DNA of 43,263 bases from PXAP01 sp964520585 (GCA_964520585.1 CAZFOO010000024.1:1-43263); one strand, 5' to 3'; positions 9,075 through 18,465 are shown, numbered from the stretch's first letter. Notes: generated by a model not told the origin, from the letters alone. Numbers and translations are program-made.

Positions 9075-9355
9075 CAGCGGGAAATTAAATTATATCCTGT
9101 ATTTTAAAAAGCTTTGATTTTCGAAAATAGTTAAATTTTATATTAACCGGGCTAATTCTGGTTCTCTTAAATTTATCTTATATCGGGGTTGCGCTATACA
9201 TAAATAATTTAAGGAGAATATGTTTCCTTGGATTTATTAGTTATTTGAAAAGTCTGCAAGTAACTCATTCAATAATTTATATATTCCTTAAACTTTAATT
9301 TTTGTTTAAAAGGTTTTTATATATTGCAATTGGAAAAATTCTGAAGACGCTTTAA
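9075..9355. promoter_or_regulatory. Divergent promoter region between GH18 and sigma factor
   Basis: This 281-bp A+T-rich spacer separates two head-to-head genes and must hold both promoters. TTTGTTTAAAAG followed by TATATATTGC near 9302-9326 vaguely resembles a Bacteroidota -33/-7 pair (TTTG / TAnnTTTG) for the sigma gene, but the match is poor and I do not assign exact boxes. Confidence 0.4.
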
Positions 9356-9982
9356 ATGGAAAACCTGGAGAAAAGGATTCTGAAGGAATTGAAGTATGGC
9401 AGTAAAAAAGCATTTGAATATGTTTTCAAAACCTACTATGATCCCCTATGCAGGTATGCTGAAGAGATCCTTAAGGACCGCGATCAGGCTGAAGATGTTG
9501 TCGAAACCTTGTTTATTATTGTCTGGGAAGACAGAAAAAAGACAGATATTCACACTTCCTTCCGTTCCTATCTTTACAGAAGTACTTATAATACCTGTCT
9601 GAATATTATCAGAAAAAGAAAATCTGAAAATAAATACCGTGATTTTTTTTTGCACCATTCCGACTTTTCTAAAACTCACGATTATGGTTCATCATCCTAT
9701 CCTCTTTCCGGTATAATAGAAAAGGAGATGGAGGGTGGAATTGCAAAAGTTATCGATAAGCTTCCGGCACAATGTAAAAAGATTTTCCTTATGAGCAGGG
9801 TTGATAATCTTTCTCATCAGGAGATAGCTGAGGAGCTTGATCTTTCTGTCAATACCGTAAAAAGCCAGATAATGAATGCCTTGAAAAAGATTCAGGTAGC
9901 CCTGAAAAACATGATGGTCTTATTGGCAATGTTGATAAGCCTGCAGGTATTTTATTTTACATATCAATTTCTATTCAAATAG
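9356..9982 (+). CDS. ECF-type RNA polymerase sigma factor (FecI-like)
   Basis: A 208-residue extracytoplasmic-function sigma-70 factor that would direct RNA polymerase to the SusCD operon when its anti-sigma partner is relieved. Region 2 spans about residues 12-85 (YVFKTYYDPLCRYAEEIL, then DQAEDVVETLF and RSYLYRSTYNTCLN). Region 4 spans about 130-185, with DKLPAQCKKIFLMSR and the helix-turn-helix LSHQEIAEELDLSVNTVKSQ. The C-terminal 20 residues (MVLLAMLISLQVFYFTYQF) are strongly hydrophobic and look like a membrane-associating helix. The matching FecR anti-sigma gene is not directly adjacent as usual: an esterase gene lies between. The product would act in the cytoplasm or at the inner membrane. 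Confidence 0.93.
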   Translation: MENLEKRILKELKYGSKKAFEYVFKTYYDPLCRYAEEILKDRDQAEDVVETLFIIVWEDRKKTDIHTSFRSYLYRSTYNTCLNIIRKRKSENKYRDFFLHHSDFSKTHDYGSSSYPLSGIIEKEMEGGIAKVIDKLPAQCKKIFLMSRVDNLSHQEIAEELDLSVNTVKSQIMNALKKIQVALKNMMVLLAMLISLQVFYFTYQFLFK

Positions 9983-10003
9983 TCTATTTCTTTTTGATTC
10001 ATG

Positions 10004-10037
10004 TTATTTTGTGTCATATAGTAGCATGGGGATTCAT
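10004..10037 (+). repeat. Recurring 35-bp intergenic motif, copy E2
   Basis: Starts 21 bp after the sigma-factor stop. It shares TTATTTTGTG and CATGGGGATTCAT with E1 (7392-7426) and differs by a one-base deletion and several changes in the middle. A weaker partial match, ACTTCAGTATC, follows the stop of the next gene at 11372. Confidence 0.6.
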
Positions 10038-10039
10038 AA

Positions 10040-10150
10040 GAGCATTTTTTCCTGAAATAATATAAAAATTAACAATTTTATAGAAATTTATTGATCATTT
10101 GAAATTCCAACAGACTCGGAATGTGTCAAAATTCAGCTTAAACAGTTTAA
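10040..10150. repeat. Leader repeat, copy A (between sigma and esterase)
   Basis: This stretch is similar along its length to 11657-11764 upstream of fecR. Both begin GAGCATTT, then TTCCTGAAATAATA, and both end with a 29-bp block starting TGTGTCA (10122-10150) that matches 11736-11764 at 25 of 29 positions by eye. It is probably the original sigma/anti-sigma spacer, duplicated around the inserted esterase gene. Confidence 0.65.
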
Positions 10151-10224
10151 CTCGATATATACAACTAACCCATATTAAGGAAGACATTACCAGGTAAAAA
10201 TTATTACATTAAAAAAGGAAAACG

Positions 10225-11346
10225 ATGGAGAAAACAATCTATATCCTGACATTAAAACTGATCATTGCAATCAGCCTGAGTTTTACTGCAAATGCACAAA
10301 CAGCCGATGATTTCTGGCAGGAACCATGGGAAGGTGTGCCCGACCATTACAGGAATTGGGAATTTCCCGATTTCAGTTTCCCTTCGAACCTGGGCGTATG
10401 GCAACAGGAGAGGATTGGGGTAAGGGAAACAATAGAGCAGCTTCTTGGAGACCTGCCGCCAAGACCTGAAGAATTAAATATCAAAACCATTTCAAGGGAA
10501 GAAAAAAATGGGTACATCCTGGAAAAGTTCATATTTGATAATGAAGTCGATTCATGGGTTCCCGGATACCTTGCCATTCCTACAAACGTAAAGGGGAAGG
10601 TTCCTGTCATAGTTGGGCTTCATGGGCATGGTAGCAGCAAGGACAATATATTCGGCATAAATACCGGTACAGCCCAGGATGTGCTGGCTTTGCTTATATC
10701 GCAGGGATATGCAGTAATGGCTATTGACAGTTATTTCAATGGTGAGCGCAGGGGACAGGGACCTGCAGGCACACGTGAGATGCAGGAAAGAGCTGATCAG
10801 GAATTATCACTTTTCAAGATAAACCTTTGGTTTGGCCGCTCACTGTGGGGCATGCAGATACGTGATGAGCAGATCGCGATTGATTACCTGTTAAGCCGTC
10901 CTGAAATTGATCATGAAAGGATCGGAGTTCAGGGGATGAGTATGGGAAGTACCCGTGCCTGGTGGCTGGCCGCACTTGATGAACGGGTTAAGGCCGTGGT
11001 GGGGGTGGCCTGTTTTACCCGTTATAAAGAGTTGATCGAACAAAGGCAGCTCCGTGCTCACGGAATTTATTATTTTGTTCCCGGCATGCTGAACCATTTC
11101 GATACAGAAGCGCTAATGGGACTCATTGCACCAAGGCCATTCCTTGTCCTGACGGGCGACAGCGACCTTGGATCCCCCCTGAGCGGCATGAAGGTGCTGG
11201 AGGGAAAGCTGGAAACCGTGTATAATCTTTATGGGCAGGACAGCAATTTCAAAAGCATAATCTACGAGGATACCGGTCATGTTTACACCGATGAGATGAA
11301 AATAGAAATGCTCAACTGGTTTAATGAACATTTAAAGAACCGGTAA
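10225..11346 (+). CDS. Secreted alpha/beta-hydrolase (dienelactone hydrolase/acetyl-esterase type)
   Basis: A 373-residue exported esterase with a Sec signal cleaved near ANAQ (residue 25). The alpha/beta-hydrolase fold shows an oxyanion-hole strand VIVGLHGHGSSKDN, nucleophile S239 in GMSMG, an acid candidate in TGDSDLG (D312 or D314) and catalytic H352 in DTGHVYTDE, so the triad is complete. Such enzymes remove acetyl or other acyl groups from polysaccharides in the periplasm. It lies unusually between the sigma factor and its FecR partner, flanked by related leader repeats (10040-10150 and 11657-11764), which suggests insertion of the gene into the regulatory pair. The exact substrate is not deducible. 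Confidence 0.88.
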   Translation: MEKTIYILTLKLIIAISLSFTANAQTADDFWQEPWEGVPDHYRNWEFPDFSFPSNLGVWQQERIGVRETIEQLLGDLPPRPEELNIKTISREEKNGYILEKFIFDNEVDSWVPGYLAIPTNVKGKVPVIVGLHGHGSSKDNIFGINTGTAQDVLALLISQGYAVMAIDSYFNGERRGQGPAGTREMQERADQELSLFKINLWFGRSLWGMQIRDEQIAIDYLLSRPEIDHERIGVQGMSMGSTRAWWLAALDERVKAVVGVACFTRYKELIEQRQLRAHGIYYFVPGMLNHFDTEALMGLIAPRPFLVLTGDSDLGSPLSGMKVLEGKLETVYNLYGQDSNFKSIIYEDTGHVYTDEMKIEMLNWFNEHLKNR

Positions 11347-11656
11347 TTGGTTCTTATAAGATATTAAGTAAACTTCAGTATCCTGATTTCAGGAATAATA
11401 AATACGTTCAGTATTTTGGCGAACCAAATTGTATTACCATGCCTGGTCGCCAATAGCCGTCCGGGAACGATAGATTCTCACGAATAAGCATCCCGCTTTA
11501 TAAGTATGATTGATAGGATTGGAAGTCCGCATTTTATCTGGATTCGTTCGCTTTCTTCCCTATGACCCAAACAATCATTTGTATTATGGGGAGGTAGTAA
11601 GGATATTACAGTCCAGGGTAAGGATGATAGATGGGCGATATGCCAAAAGTGAATAG
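11347..11656. other. Spacer after the esterase, no gene seen
   Basis: About 310 bp without a convincing gene. A partial copy of the recurring motif (ACTTCAGTATC, from 11372) and an imperfect inverted repeat TTGGCGAACCA / TGGTCGCCAA (11416-11426 and 11444-11453) are visible; the latter lacks a T tract, so it is a weak terminator candidate. A short open stretch near 11540-11650 gives no recognisable protein. Confidence 0.5.
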
Positions 11657-11764
11657 GAGCATTTCTTCCTGAAATAATAAATGGTTAACATTTTTTAAAA
11701 AAAATAATAATTGGCTAATACCACCAGACAAGTTATGTGTCATAATTTAGATTAAACAGATTAA
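11657..11764. repeat. Leader repeat, copy B (upstream of fecR)
   Basis: Diverged copy of 10040-10150, ending 10 bp before the anti-sigma start. The shared TGTGTCA-containing block lies directly upstream of the start codon here and would be suited to carry a promoter or a sigma recognition element. Its T-rich TAATTTAG is only loosely like the Bacteroidota -7 box. Confidence 0.6.
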
Positions 11765-11773
11765 ATAATTAAG

Positions 11774-12925
11774 ATGGGTGATAATTTTAAAAAAGACGAT
11801 TTACTGTTGAAATGTCTGCAGGGAAAAGCAGATGAACAGGAATATGAAACTGCATACAAATGGATAACCTCCGATAAATCCAATTATGCCTATTACGAAA
11901 GAATTCGTGATTCCTGGATCGCTGCAGGAATAGTGACTAATAACAATGAACATAATTGCAATAAAGCATGGCGAAAAATTGCCCGGCAGACCGGTGTACG
12001 GTGGTTTAATACTTCCGGGATTACTTCAGGTTTTAGAAATATTGCCGCTGTATTTCTTATTGCCTTGACCCTGGGTGCATTTAGCGTCCATTATTATTAT
12101 TCGCAAAAAGAAATCTTCACCGAAAGGGATATTATGGTTAAGGCTCCCCTTGGTGCCAAAACCTACCTGAAACTTCCAGATAGCACAAAAGTCTGGCTCA
12201 ATGCAGGAAGTACCCTGAAATACTCAACTCATTATGATATAACCGGAAGGTCGGTTCAGCTTACCGGTGAAGCATATTTTGATGTTGTATCTAATATTGA
12301 TCTGCCTTTCAGGGTTCATGCCCATGATCTTGTAATTAATGCCCTGGGCACAGAATTTAACGTTAAGGCTTACCCTGAGGAGAAGCATGTAGAGACCACC
12401 CTGGTTTCAGGTGTTGTAAGTTTGGAGAAGAATGTTCCCGGTGAGGATGTTGAAAGAGTTATTCTAAGACCCAATCAACGGGCTTATTCATCTCATAGAG
12501 AAACTAAAATTGGTGTGCCTGATTTGCCTGACTTGTCTGACCTAACTGATGCTGATGAAAATATAAATGAAACAGATGAGAAAATAAGCGTGATGCCAGT
12601 CAGGCCCCTGGAGAAGATTGCTGTAGAAAAGGTTGTTAACACTGAAGTTTATACATCATGGAAAGACAAGAGACTTTTATTTGACAGGGAAAAGATGGCG
12701 GATCTGGCGGTTAAGCTTGAGAGAATCTACGATGTTGAAATTACCTTTAAGGATGACGAACTTAAAGACTATTATCTTTCCGGATCGCTGGAACAGGAAA
12801 CCCTGGAACAACTTCTTTATGCTATCAGGCTAACCATTCCCCTTGACTTTAGCATTGAAAAGAACAATGTTGTCTTGACTATGAATCATCATCTTAAAGA
12901 AAAATATAATAATCTTTCCAATTAA
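11774..12925 (+). CDS. FecR-type anti-sigma factor
   Basis: A 383-residue single-pass inner-membrane regulator. The N-terminal 80 residues are the cytoplasmic sigma-binding part, a membrane helix lies at about 88-109 (AAVFLIALTLGAFSV), and the periplasmic FecR domain follows (about 115-215, with LPDSTKVWLNAGSTLKY and GEAYFDV). A C-terminal domain of the DUF4974 type ends the protein (about 305-375, LLFDREKMADLAVKLERIYD). It would hold the sigma factor inactive until the SusC STN domain contacts its periplasmic part. A linker around 255-275 is rich in repeated Asp-Leu (PDLPDLSDLTD), longer than I expect for the family. It lies 200 bp before susC, separated by a strong hairpin. Confidence 0.93.
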   Translation: MGDNFKKDDLLLKCLQGKADEQEYETAYKWITSDKSNYAYYERIRDSWIAAGIVTNNNEHNCNKAWRKIARQTGVRWFNTSGITSGFRNIAAVFLIALTLGAFSVHYYYSQKEIFTERDIMVKAPLGAKTYLKLPDSTKVWLNAGSTLKYSTHYDITGRSVQLTGEAYFDVVSNIDLPFRVHAHDLVINALGTEFNVKAYPEEKHVETTLVSGVVSLEKNVPGEDVERVILRPNQRAYSSHRETKIGVPDLPDLSDLTDADENINETDEKISVMPVRPLEKIAVEKVVNTEVYTSWKDKRLLFDREKMADLAVKLERIYDVEITFKDDELKDYYLSGSLEQETLEQLLYAIRLTIPLDFSIEKNNVVLTMNHHLKEKYNNLSN

Positions 12926-12990
12926 TACTATGTGTTCACAAAAACCAACATTAAAATGAAACTCTATGACAAAACCTCAGAATGAAAAAA

Positions 12991-13018
12991 GATTGGGAGA
13001 ATGGGGGTTCTCCCAATC
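12991..13018 (+). terminator. Strong hairpin between fecR and susC
   Basis: GATTGGGAGAA (12991-13001) pairs perfectly with TTCTCCCAATC (13008-13018) over 11 bp with a 6-base loop. No T run follows, so it may be an attenuator or an mRNA end-stabilising stem separating low-level regulator transcripts from the highly expressed SusCD message. A hairpin with a related stem closes the susCD unit at 18401. Confidence 0.6.
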
Positions 13019-13125
13019 GGTAATGATTGTAGCATCGCTTTAGTAATTAACCGGGCAATTATGCAACGAGGAGTTTATCCCTTGCGCATTTACAGCCTTT
13101 TTTAATCCTAAAACTTTTCAAAATT

Positions 13126-16100
13126 ATGAAAAAAAAACCTAATCATGAAATCCTTTTCTTCTTATGGAAGAGGAGAAAAATTCTACTAACCATGAAACTG
13201 CTGTTGTGTTTTATTCTGTTTTCTATGCTGAATGTTTCGGGCAGCATATTTTCACAAAGTGCCAAATTTGATCTCGCTGTAAATGGCAAAACTGTGAAGG
13301 AAGTCTTCAAGGATATAGAAAACCAGAGTGATTTCCGGTTTCTCTATAATGATGATTTTGCCGGTTTAAGCCGGGTTGTGTCTTTTAATACAAAAGATAA
13401 TAATATTGATGAAGTATTAAGTGAACTACTTGCCGGTGCAAATTTAACTTACCGGGAACTTGAAAATGAACTTATTGTTATTACTCCGATGGAGGTTGCT
13501 GTACAACAAAGAACTGTTTCCGGTATTGTAACCGATCAGAATAATGAACCATTGCCTGGAGTTACTATTATGGTAAAAGGTACTACGATAGGTACTGTTA
13601 CTGACTCAGACGGGAATTTTACTGTAACCAATGTTCCTGATGACGCCGTCTTAGTTTTTTCATTTGTTGGGATGCAGACACAAGAAGTATTAGTGGAAGA
13701 TCGGAACAGAATTGATATTAGCATGAATATCGAATCCATTGGTCTTGATGAAGTTGTTGCAATTGGTTATGGAACTCAAACCAGGGCTAATGTAATAGGT
13801 TCTGTAACATCTGTCCGTAGCCAAGACCTTACTTCAGCCCCCGTGGGAAGAGTTTCCAATGCCCTTGCCGGGAGATTGCCTGGGGGTATATTTATGCAGG
13901 AATCCGGAGAACCAGGTGGTGACGCACCAACAATTCGTATCAGGGGTAATGCTACTCTTGGTAACAATAATCCATTGGTTGTAGTTGATGGCATTGCTGG
14001 TCGTGATATAAACTCATTGCATCCCAATGATATCGAGAGTATTACTGTTTTAAAAGACGCTTCAGCTGCAATTTATGGTGCAAGAGCTGCTAATGGGGTT
14101 ATACTTATTACGACAAAGCGTGGTAATACTGATACACCCCCTACTTTTACTTATGGTTTTTATGAAGGATTTCTTTCGCCAACAATGCTGCCAGAAATGG
14201 CTGATGCCCCTACATATGCAAGAATGATACGAGAAAATCAATCCTATAGGGGTGTAGATGAATCAAATATGATGTTCTCCCTTGAGGATATTGAAAAATA
14301 TGAATCCGGGGAATATCCCTGGACGCATCCAAATACAAACTGGTTTGACGCTGCTTTAAGGGATTACAGTTCAACCCGCCATCATAATTTCGCAGTAGAT
14401 GGAGGTACTGGAGCAGTAAATTATTATGGCTCATTCGGTAGCCAATTTGATGATGGTATTTTCGTTAATAATAATACTTCATACAATCGATATAATTTAA
14501 GAGGTAATATTGATGTAAAAGTAAATGATTATCTTAATGTGGGCCTTGATTTGGCCGGTATCCAGGAAAATAGAATGTATCCTACAAATTCAGAAGGAAA
14601 TATTTTCCAAACCTTAATTAGGATATATCCCACTTTCCCTGCTTTGTTTCCTAATGGTTTACCTGGACCAGATCTTGAATATGGTGACCAGCCAATGGTT
14701 ATGGCTTCTGAACAAACAGGATTTGATGATGATAAACGTTACAGGAGCAACAATATTATTTCTGCCGATTTGAAAATTCCTGGGGTAGAAGGCTTATTAT
14801 TATCAGGATACTATGCTTATGATATGTATATTCAACAAAGAAAGCGATTTGAAAAACCATGGACTCTTTATAGTCTGGATGAATCATCATATTTTGCAGC
14901 CGGTAATACAGGTAGAGAAGACGGGTCGGATTTTTTAATTGCAACTACCAAAGGTCCTGCTGAACCTAGATTGAGGGATTATTCTGCGAATTCAACCTCT
15001 AAAACTGCAAATATAAGACTTTCTTATGTGAAAACTTTTAACGAAGTTCATAATGTAAATGTCTTTGCTGCTTACGAATACAATGATTTTCATCATGAGG
15101 GTTTTAATGCATACCGCAGATACTTTCTATCTGACAGGTTGCCTTATCTTTTTGCCGGGGGGGATGATCAGAAAGATAACGATGGATGGGTCGAACTTGA
15201 TGCACGACAAAATTATTTTGGCCGGTTAAGTTATGACTATGAGGGGACCTATTTATTCCAGTTCAGTTTTCGTCGGGATGGTTCTTTAAGGTTTTCTGAG
15301 GAGTCTGGGCGTTGGGGCAATTTCCCGTCTGTACTTTTAGGATGGAGACCATCCAATGAAGACTGGTGGCAAAATAATGTTGAGTTCATTGATTATTTCA
15401 AGCTCAGAGCATCCTGGGGGCAAATGGGGAATGACTTGGTCTCTGCTTTTCATTATCTTCCAAAATATGGTTTTTCAAGAGGATTACCATTGGGAGATAG
15501 CAGAACATATCAACCAAGCCTGGGACAATCAGGAGCCCCAAATCCATTTATTACATGGGAAGTTGCAAATGTGTTTAATTTTGGATGGGAATCTATGTTT
15601 TTTGATAGCAAAATGTCTTTTGAAACGGATTTTTTCTATGAAAGGCGTGAAGATATCCTTGTTAAAAGGAATGTATCCGTGCCTCGCTTTACCGGCATTA
15701 CACTACCTGATGAAAACTATGGGATTGTTGATAATAAAGGAGTTGAAGTTGTTCTGGGCTACAGTGACCGATCAGGAGGGTTCAGCTATGGCTTAAACGG
15801 GAATTTTGCTTTTGCCCGTAACACTGTTATTGAAGCGGATGAACCGGAACGACCGGTTCCATGGCAGGTTCGTACTGGTAAGCCCCAGGGAGCACATCTT
15901 ATTTATAAATCTCTTGGCGTTTTCAGGGATTGGGAACATGTTGAATCCATGCCTCATGTAACCGGAGCCCGACCTGGAGATATAATCATCGAGGACTATG
16001 ACGGCGACGGCGAAATCACTGGTGCTGACAGGCAATTGTTTCCACTTACTACAACTCCTGAAATAACTTTCGGATTAGCATTTGATTTTAATTATCAGAA

Positions 16101-16527
16101 CTGGGAACTAAGGGGACTATTTCAGGGACATGGAAGAGCTTTGAGATATATTTATAATGATGCCCGACAAGGTACTGCCGGTAATTATTTCATGTTTGAT
16201 GCTGTTGACAGATGGACACCGGATAATCCTGATGCCTCAAGGCCCAGAGCATATCAGTGGACAGAAGAGTATTGGCGGGAAACTCATATAACAGATCATC
16301 ATTACACAGATATCTCTTATGCACGGTTAAAAAATATTCAGCTTAGTTATAGAATACCTGATAATATTATGAATCGTGTAGGAGCAAAGGATACAAGAAT
16401 ATATGTTGCAGGCCAAAATCTCTGGTTGATTTACTCAGGCAATGAAATAATGGATCCTGAGAATAGTGGAATGGGAAGCTATCCAATCATGAGAACAGTG
16501 TCATTGGGTGCACAACTATCCTTTTAG
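13126..16527 (+). CDS. SusC-like TonB-dependent outer-membrane receptor with STN signalling domain
   Basis: An 1133-residue outer-membrane importer that takes up oligosaccharides bound by its SusD partner, powered by TonB. Domains in order: signal region ending near residue 44; STN domain (about 47-120), which passes the signal to the FecR anti-sigma factor; carboxypeptidase-regulatory-like domain (about 128-200, SGIVTDQNNEPLPGVTI); TonB-box/plug start LDEVVAIGYGTQTR (208-220) with the plug to about 335 (GGAPTIRIRG-type strand, VVVDGIAG, KDASAAIYGARAANGVI); then a beta-barrel ending in an aromatic terminal strand (SLGAQLSF). Length and order are normal for SusC proteins with an STN extension. 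The STN domain ties this receptor to the sigma/anti-sigma pair just upstream. Ligand unknown. Confidence 0.97.
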   Translation: MKKKPNHEILFFLWKRRKILLTMKLLLCFILFSMLNVSGSIFSQSAKFDLAVNGKTVKEVFKDIENQSDFRFLYNDDFAGLSRVVSFNTKDNNIDEVLSELLAGANLTYRELENELIVITPMEVAVQQRTVSGIVTDQNNEPLPGVTIMVKGTTIGTVTDSDGNFTVTNVPDDAVLVFSFVGMQTQEVLVEDRNRIDISMNIESIGLDEVVAIGYGTQTRANVIGSVTSVRSQDLTSAPVGRVSNALAGRLPGGIFMQESGEPGGDAPTIRIRGNATLGNNNPLVVVDGIAGRDINSLHPNDIESITVLKDASAAIYGARAANGVILITTKRGNTDTPPTFTYGFYEGFLSPTMLPEMADAPTYARMIRENQSYRGVDESNMMFSLEDIEKYESGEYPWTHPNTNWFDAALRDYSSTRHHNFAVDGGTGAVNYYGSFGSQFDDGIFVNNNTSYNRYNLRGNIDVKVNDYLNVGLDLAGIQENRMYPTNSEGNIFQTLIRIYPTFPALFPNGLPGPDLEYGDQPMVMASEQTGFDDDKRYRSNNIISADLKIPGVEGLLLSGYYAYDMYIQQRKRFEKPWTLYSLDESSYFAAGNTGREDGSDFLIATTKGPAEPRLRDYSANSTSKTANIRLSYVKTFNEVHNVNVFAAYEYNDFHHEGFNAYRRYFLSDRLPYLFAGGDDQKDNDGWVELDARQNYFGRLSYDYEGTYLFQFSFRRDGSLRFSEESGRWGNFPSVLLGWRPSNEDWWQNNVEFIDYFKLRASWGQMGNDLVSAFHYLPKYGFSRGLPLGDSRTYQPSLGQSGAPNPFITWEVANVFNFGWESMFFDSKMSFETDFFYERREDILVKRNVSVPRFTGITLPDENYGIVDNKGVEVVLGYSDRSGGFSYGLNGNFAFARNTVIEADEPERPVPWQVRTGKPQGAHLIYKSLGVFRDWEHVESMPHVTGARPGDIIIEDYDGDGEITGADRQLFPLTTTPEITFGLAFDFNYQNWELRGLFQGHGRALRYIYNDARQGTAGNYFMFDAVDRWTPDNPDASRPRAYQWTEEYWRETHITDHHYTDISYARLKNIQLSYRIPDNIMNRVGAKDTRIYVAGQNLWLIYSGNEIMDPENSGMGSYPIMRTVSLGAQLSF

Positions 16528-16562
16528 TAAATCATATCAAAAATAATATAATAATTATTATT

Positions 16563-18392
16563 ATGAAAAAACATATCATAGGTTTAACACTATTTGCAAT
16601 ACTGGTATATCTATTGCCATCTTGCTCTGACGACCTTCTGGATAAAGATCCTCTTGATAGTTATTCTGATCCCGTTGTGTGGTCAGATATAAATCTGGCC
16701 AAAACTTACTTAAATTATCATTATGACCGCATACCTAATGGATGGAATCTTCGTGGAGGTGGATATGGTACTGGTCCTTTTGCAGGTGAAAGTGTACTAA
16801 CAAAGGGTCAGGATTTAACTGTATATAGCAGCAGTGTTATAAGTGCTGATAACCTTGGTCGCGATCGTGGGCATCAAAATTGGAAAAACTTTTCTAATAT
16901 TCAGGAGCTTAATTTTTTCCTTGACAATATCGATAAAGTGCCTGATGGCTATGGAGAGTCCGAAAAAGAAGCCATAATAGAAGAGGTAGAAGTTCTTAAA
17001 GGTGAGGCACTGTTTCTCAGGGCTGCTTATTATCATCATATATGCAGGTCTTACGGAGGTGTTCCGCTATTCGATAAACCATTTCAACTTGGTGATGATT
17101 TCTCCGATATTGGCAGAAATACATTCGAAGAGACCATAAATTTTATTGCAAAAGATTGTGATGATGCAGCCGAATTATTAAGATTTAAGAGTGAAACCGA
17201 AATGGGCAGGGCTACCAAAGAGGCTGCTTTAGCACTTAAGTCAAGAATTTTGTTGTTTGCTGCAAGTGACCTTACAGCTGATGGAACTGCAGTAAATGAG
17301 TATGTTGGTTATGTTAATCCGGATCGAGATGCACTTTGGACTGCGGCCAGGGATGCCGCAAAAGCAGTTATTGATCTGGGCACCGTAGAACTTTCTGATT
17401 TTGGGGCTCCTGATCAGGAATTAGTAGCGGATAATTACTTTGCTATGTTCAAGGCAAAAGATTTGTCGGATAAAGAAATCATTTGGGGCAGGATGTATCG
17501 TGATGATGTAGGACTACGAAACTATCATAATCGTTGGAGTGGACCCAATGGTATTAATAACTGGGGGAATAATGGTCCTTATGGAAACTTCGTGGATGAA
17601 TTTGGCATGAGTGACGGAACAAAGTTTTGGGATCATTTCACTATTAATGAAAACAAGGAATACATAAATATTTCGGAAACTTTCCCGCATATTAATCCAT
17701 ACCTTAATCGTGATCCCCGATTCTATGCTACTGTGCTTTATGATAGTGCTATTTGGCAACCCAGATTTTCCAATCTTGAGGATATTGACCCCGTTGGTAT
17801 TTATGACAGGCGAACCAGGATAGTGATTGTAAATGACGAAATTGTGAGCGAACGCTTCGGATTAGATTCCCGACAAAGCATTGTGGAAGCATGGAACGGT
17901 GGATATACTGGTTATTTGTTAAAAAAATATATGGATGATGAGGTTATTGGCAGGGATGAACCAAACCAAAACATTGCAGTATGGTTACGTTATCCAGAAA
18001 TATTATTCAATTTTGCTGAAGCATCTTTAGAGTTAGGGGATAGTGAAACAGCTGCCACATACATCAATATGGTTCGAAATCGTGCCGGGCTACCGGATTT
18101 CACAGGTGATATCACAGAAGCTCTAAGGCATGAGAGGAAGATAGAGTTTGCTTTTGAAAATATTAGGTGGTATGATCTTAGAAGGTGGAAAATACTGGAA
18201 GAAAGTTTTGAGCCCGATCTGTATGGTGTGGATATTGTCGAAACCACTGTAGACGGTGAAACAACAACAATATGGAAGCAGATAAATGCCGCACCAAAAA
18301 GGACATTTACTGAAAAACTTTATTGGATTCCCATAGAAAGAGATGAATTGAACAGGGCACCTAATCTTGTGCAGAATCCAGGATATAATTAA
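16563..18392 (+). CDS. SusD/RagB-like surface glycan-binding lipoprotein
   Basis: A 609-residue SusD-family protein that caps the SusC channel on the cell surface and binds the oligosaccharide. The lipobox (LPSC, Cys21) is followed by DDLLDKDPLDSYSDPVVW, the usual start of mature SusD proteins. The TPR-like helical core is visible in ALFLRAAYYHHICRSYGG and WLRYPEILFNFAEASLEL, and the C-terminal RHERKIEFAFENIRWYDLRR motif is characteristic. It follows susC by 35 bp, so the two are cotranscribed, and a terminator hairpin lies 9 bp after its stop. Confidence 0.96.
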   Translation: MKKHIIGLTLFAILVYLLPSCSDDLLDKDPLDSYSDPVVWSDINLAKTYLNYHYDRIPNGWNLRGGGYGTGPFAGESVLTKGQDLTVYSSSVISADNLGRDRGHQNWKNFSNIQELNFFLDNIDKVPDGYGESEKEAIIEEVEVLKGEALFLRAAYYHHICRSYGGVPLFDKPFQLGDDFSDIGRNTFEETINFIAKDCDDAAELLRFKSETEMGRATKEAALALKSRILLFAASDLTADGTAVNEYVGYVNPDRDALWTAARDAAKAVIDLGTVELSDFGAPDQELVADNYFAMFKAKDLSDKEIIWGRMYRDDVGLRNYHNRWSGPNGINNWGNNGPYGNFVDEFGMSDGTKFWDHFTINENKEYINISETFPHINPYLNRDPRFYATVLYDSAIWQPRFSNLEDIDPVGIYDRRTRIVIVNDEIVSERFGLDSRQSIVEAWNGGYTGYLLKKYMDDEVIGRDEPNQNIAVWLRYPEILFNFAEASLELGDSETAATYINMVRNRAGLPDFTGDITEALRHERKIEFAFENIRWYDLRRWKILEESFEPDLYGVDIVETTVDGETTTIWKQINAAPKRTFTEKLYWIPIERDELNRAPNLVQNPGYN

Positions 18393-18400
18393 TTTTTTAG

Positions 18401-18435
18401 CTTGGGAGGATCCTTCTCCCAAGTTATTTTTATTC
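18401..18435 (+). terminator. Rho-independent terminator after susD
   Basis: CTTGGGAG (18401-18408) pairs with CTCCCAAG (18416-18423), followed by TTATTTTTATTC. The stem plus T-rich tail just after the susD stop is a good intrinsic terminator. The stem resembles that of the hairpin at 12991, so the susCD pair is framed by similar structures. Confidence 0.75.
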
Positions 18436-18465
18436 ATAATTATCTTAAAATAAACATACTAATAT

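Noticed and set aside
15356..15796. 146-codon alternative frame within susC
   Set aside because: Shadow frame of a clear TonB-dependent receptor.
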